Shown piece after piece: positions 5,024 to 5,241 of a stretch of 5,241 nucleotides of DNA (within the stretch, counting starts at the first letter, position 1; every line of letters begins with the position of its first letter). The stretch covers positions 1-5,241 of the forward strand of contig JAODNG010000378.1 in assembly GCA_025465385.1 (NCBI GenBank), given 5' to 3'. The notes under the pieces are model-generated. The model ran no database searches. It saw nothing but the letters and a program-made list of their open reading frames with translations, and was not told the DNA's origin. Position numbers and translations under genes: made by a program. The stretch is from Pseudonocardiales bacterium (GTDB taxonomy: Bacteria; Actinomycetota; Actinomycetes; Mycobacteriales; Pseudonocardiaceae).

Positions 5024-5241
5024 GACCTACCCCGGTCCGCCAGGCTCGCGGCCTGCCGCGGTGCGGCGCGCTCATGGACCTTCGGCTTTACGGGTCCGAT
5101 CAGCTCGTTGGCCACGAACCCGACCACCAGCAGCCCGATCATGATCGAGAACGACAGGATGTACCTGGCGGGGCCGGTGTGCCCAGCCCGGGTCTGGGCG
5201 TCGGCGATCGCGTTGACGATGAGCGGCCCCAGCACACCCGC
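5020..5241 (-). CDS. C-terminal end of an OFA-family MFS transporter
   Basis: The frame runs in from the right edge and ends at TGA 5020-5022, leaving the last 73 residues of a longer protein. It reads AGVLGPLIVNAIADAQ, a helix-connecting stretch typical of the oxalate/formate antiporter family. A final membrane helix follows (ILSFSIMIGLLVVGFVANEL), then a polar cytoplasmic tail rich in Lys, Arg and Ala. Such transporters are usually 12-helix inner-membrane proteins of about 430-450 residues that exchange small carboxylates. The real substrate here cannot be read from the tail. Identification is strengthened by the directly overlapping small-subunit gene, the usual companion of this transporter group. 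An internal ATG at 5235 is not a real start, since the open frame continues upstream past the window edge. Confidence 0.85.
   Translation of the reverse strand, partial: AGVLGPLIVNAIADAQTRAGHTGPARYILSFSIMIGLLVVGFVANELIGPVKPKVHERAAPRQAASLADRGRS

Overview
The window is GC-rich throughout. It has strong G/C third-position preference, frequent GTG/TTG starts, tightly overlapping genes and actinobacterial-type proteins. This points to an actinomycete, plausibly a mycobacterium or a relative, but the genus cannot be fixed from the sequence. No rRNA, tRNA, CRISPR array, transposase or phage gene was seen.

Left part (1-1083, minus strand): the N-terminal 361 codons of a flavin-dependent GMC oxidoreductase that closely resembles choline oxidase. 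The flavin-linking histidine and the choline-binding residues are in place, and the C-terminus lies beyond the left edge. Between it and the next intact gene, 1084-1473 is a degenerate stretch with no intact gene. It holds an internally deleted C-terminal remnant of a YdeI/OmdA-family gene on the plus strand (about 1111-1262). It also holds what looks like a frame-disrupted small one-helix membrane protein gene on the minus strand (about 1263-1469).

Middle part: a four-helix membrane protein of unknown function (1474-2004, minus) is divergent from a two-component system on the plus strand. That system is an OmpR/PhoB-type response regulator (2106-2828) joined by an ATGA overlap to a membrane histidine kinase (2825-4045). 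The short gap between the divergent genes holds the one clearly AT-rich island of the window (2022-2031), a candidate shared promoter.

Right part (minus strand): the C-terminal end of an oxalate/formate-antiporter-family (OFA) MFS transporter overlaps, by GTGA, a 48-residue one-helix protein of the 'MFS transporter small subunit' type. Three bases further on begins a short-chain dehydrogenase/reductase. These three form a compact operon that ends 24 nt from the kinase gene, tail to tail.

Functionally these are separate accessory modules: choline oxidation to glycine betaine, an uncharacterised signalling pair whose natural candidate partner is the divergent membrane protein, and an organic-acid-type transporter with an associated reductase. 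I see no sign of a wholly new system. The points most worth a second look are the decayed region 1084-1473, the transporter/small-subunit/reductase operon, and the divergent locus around the two-component system.
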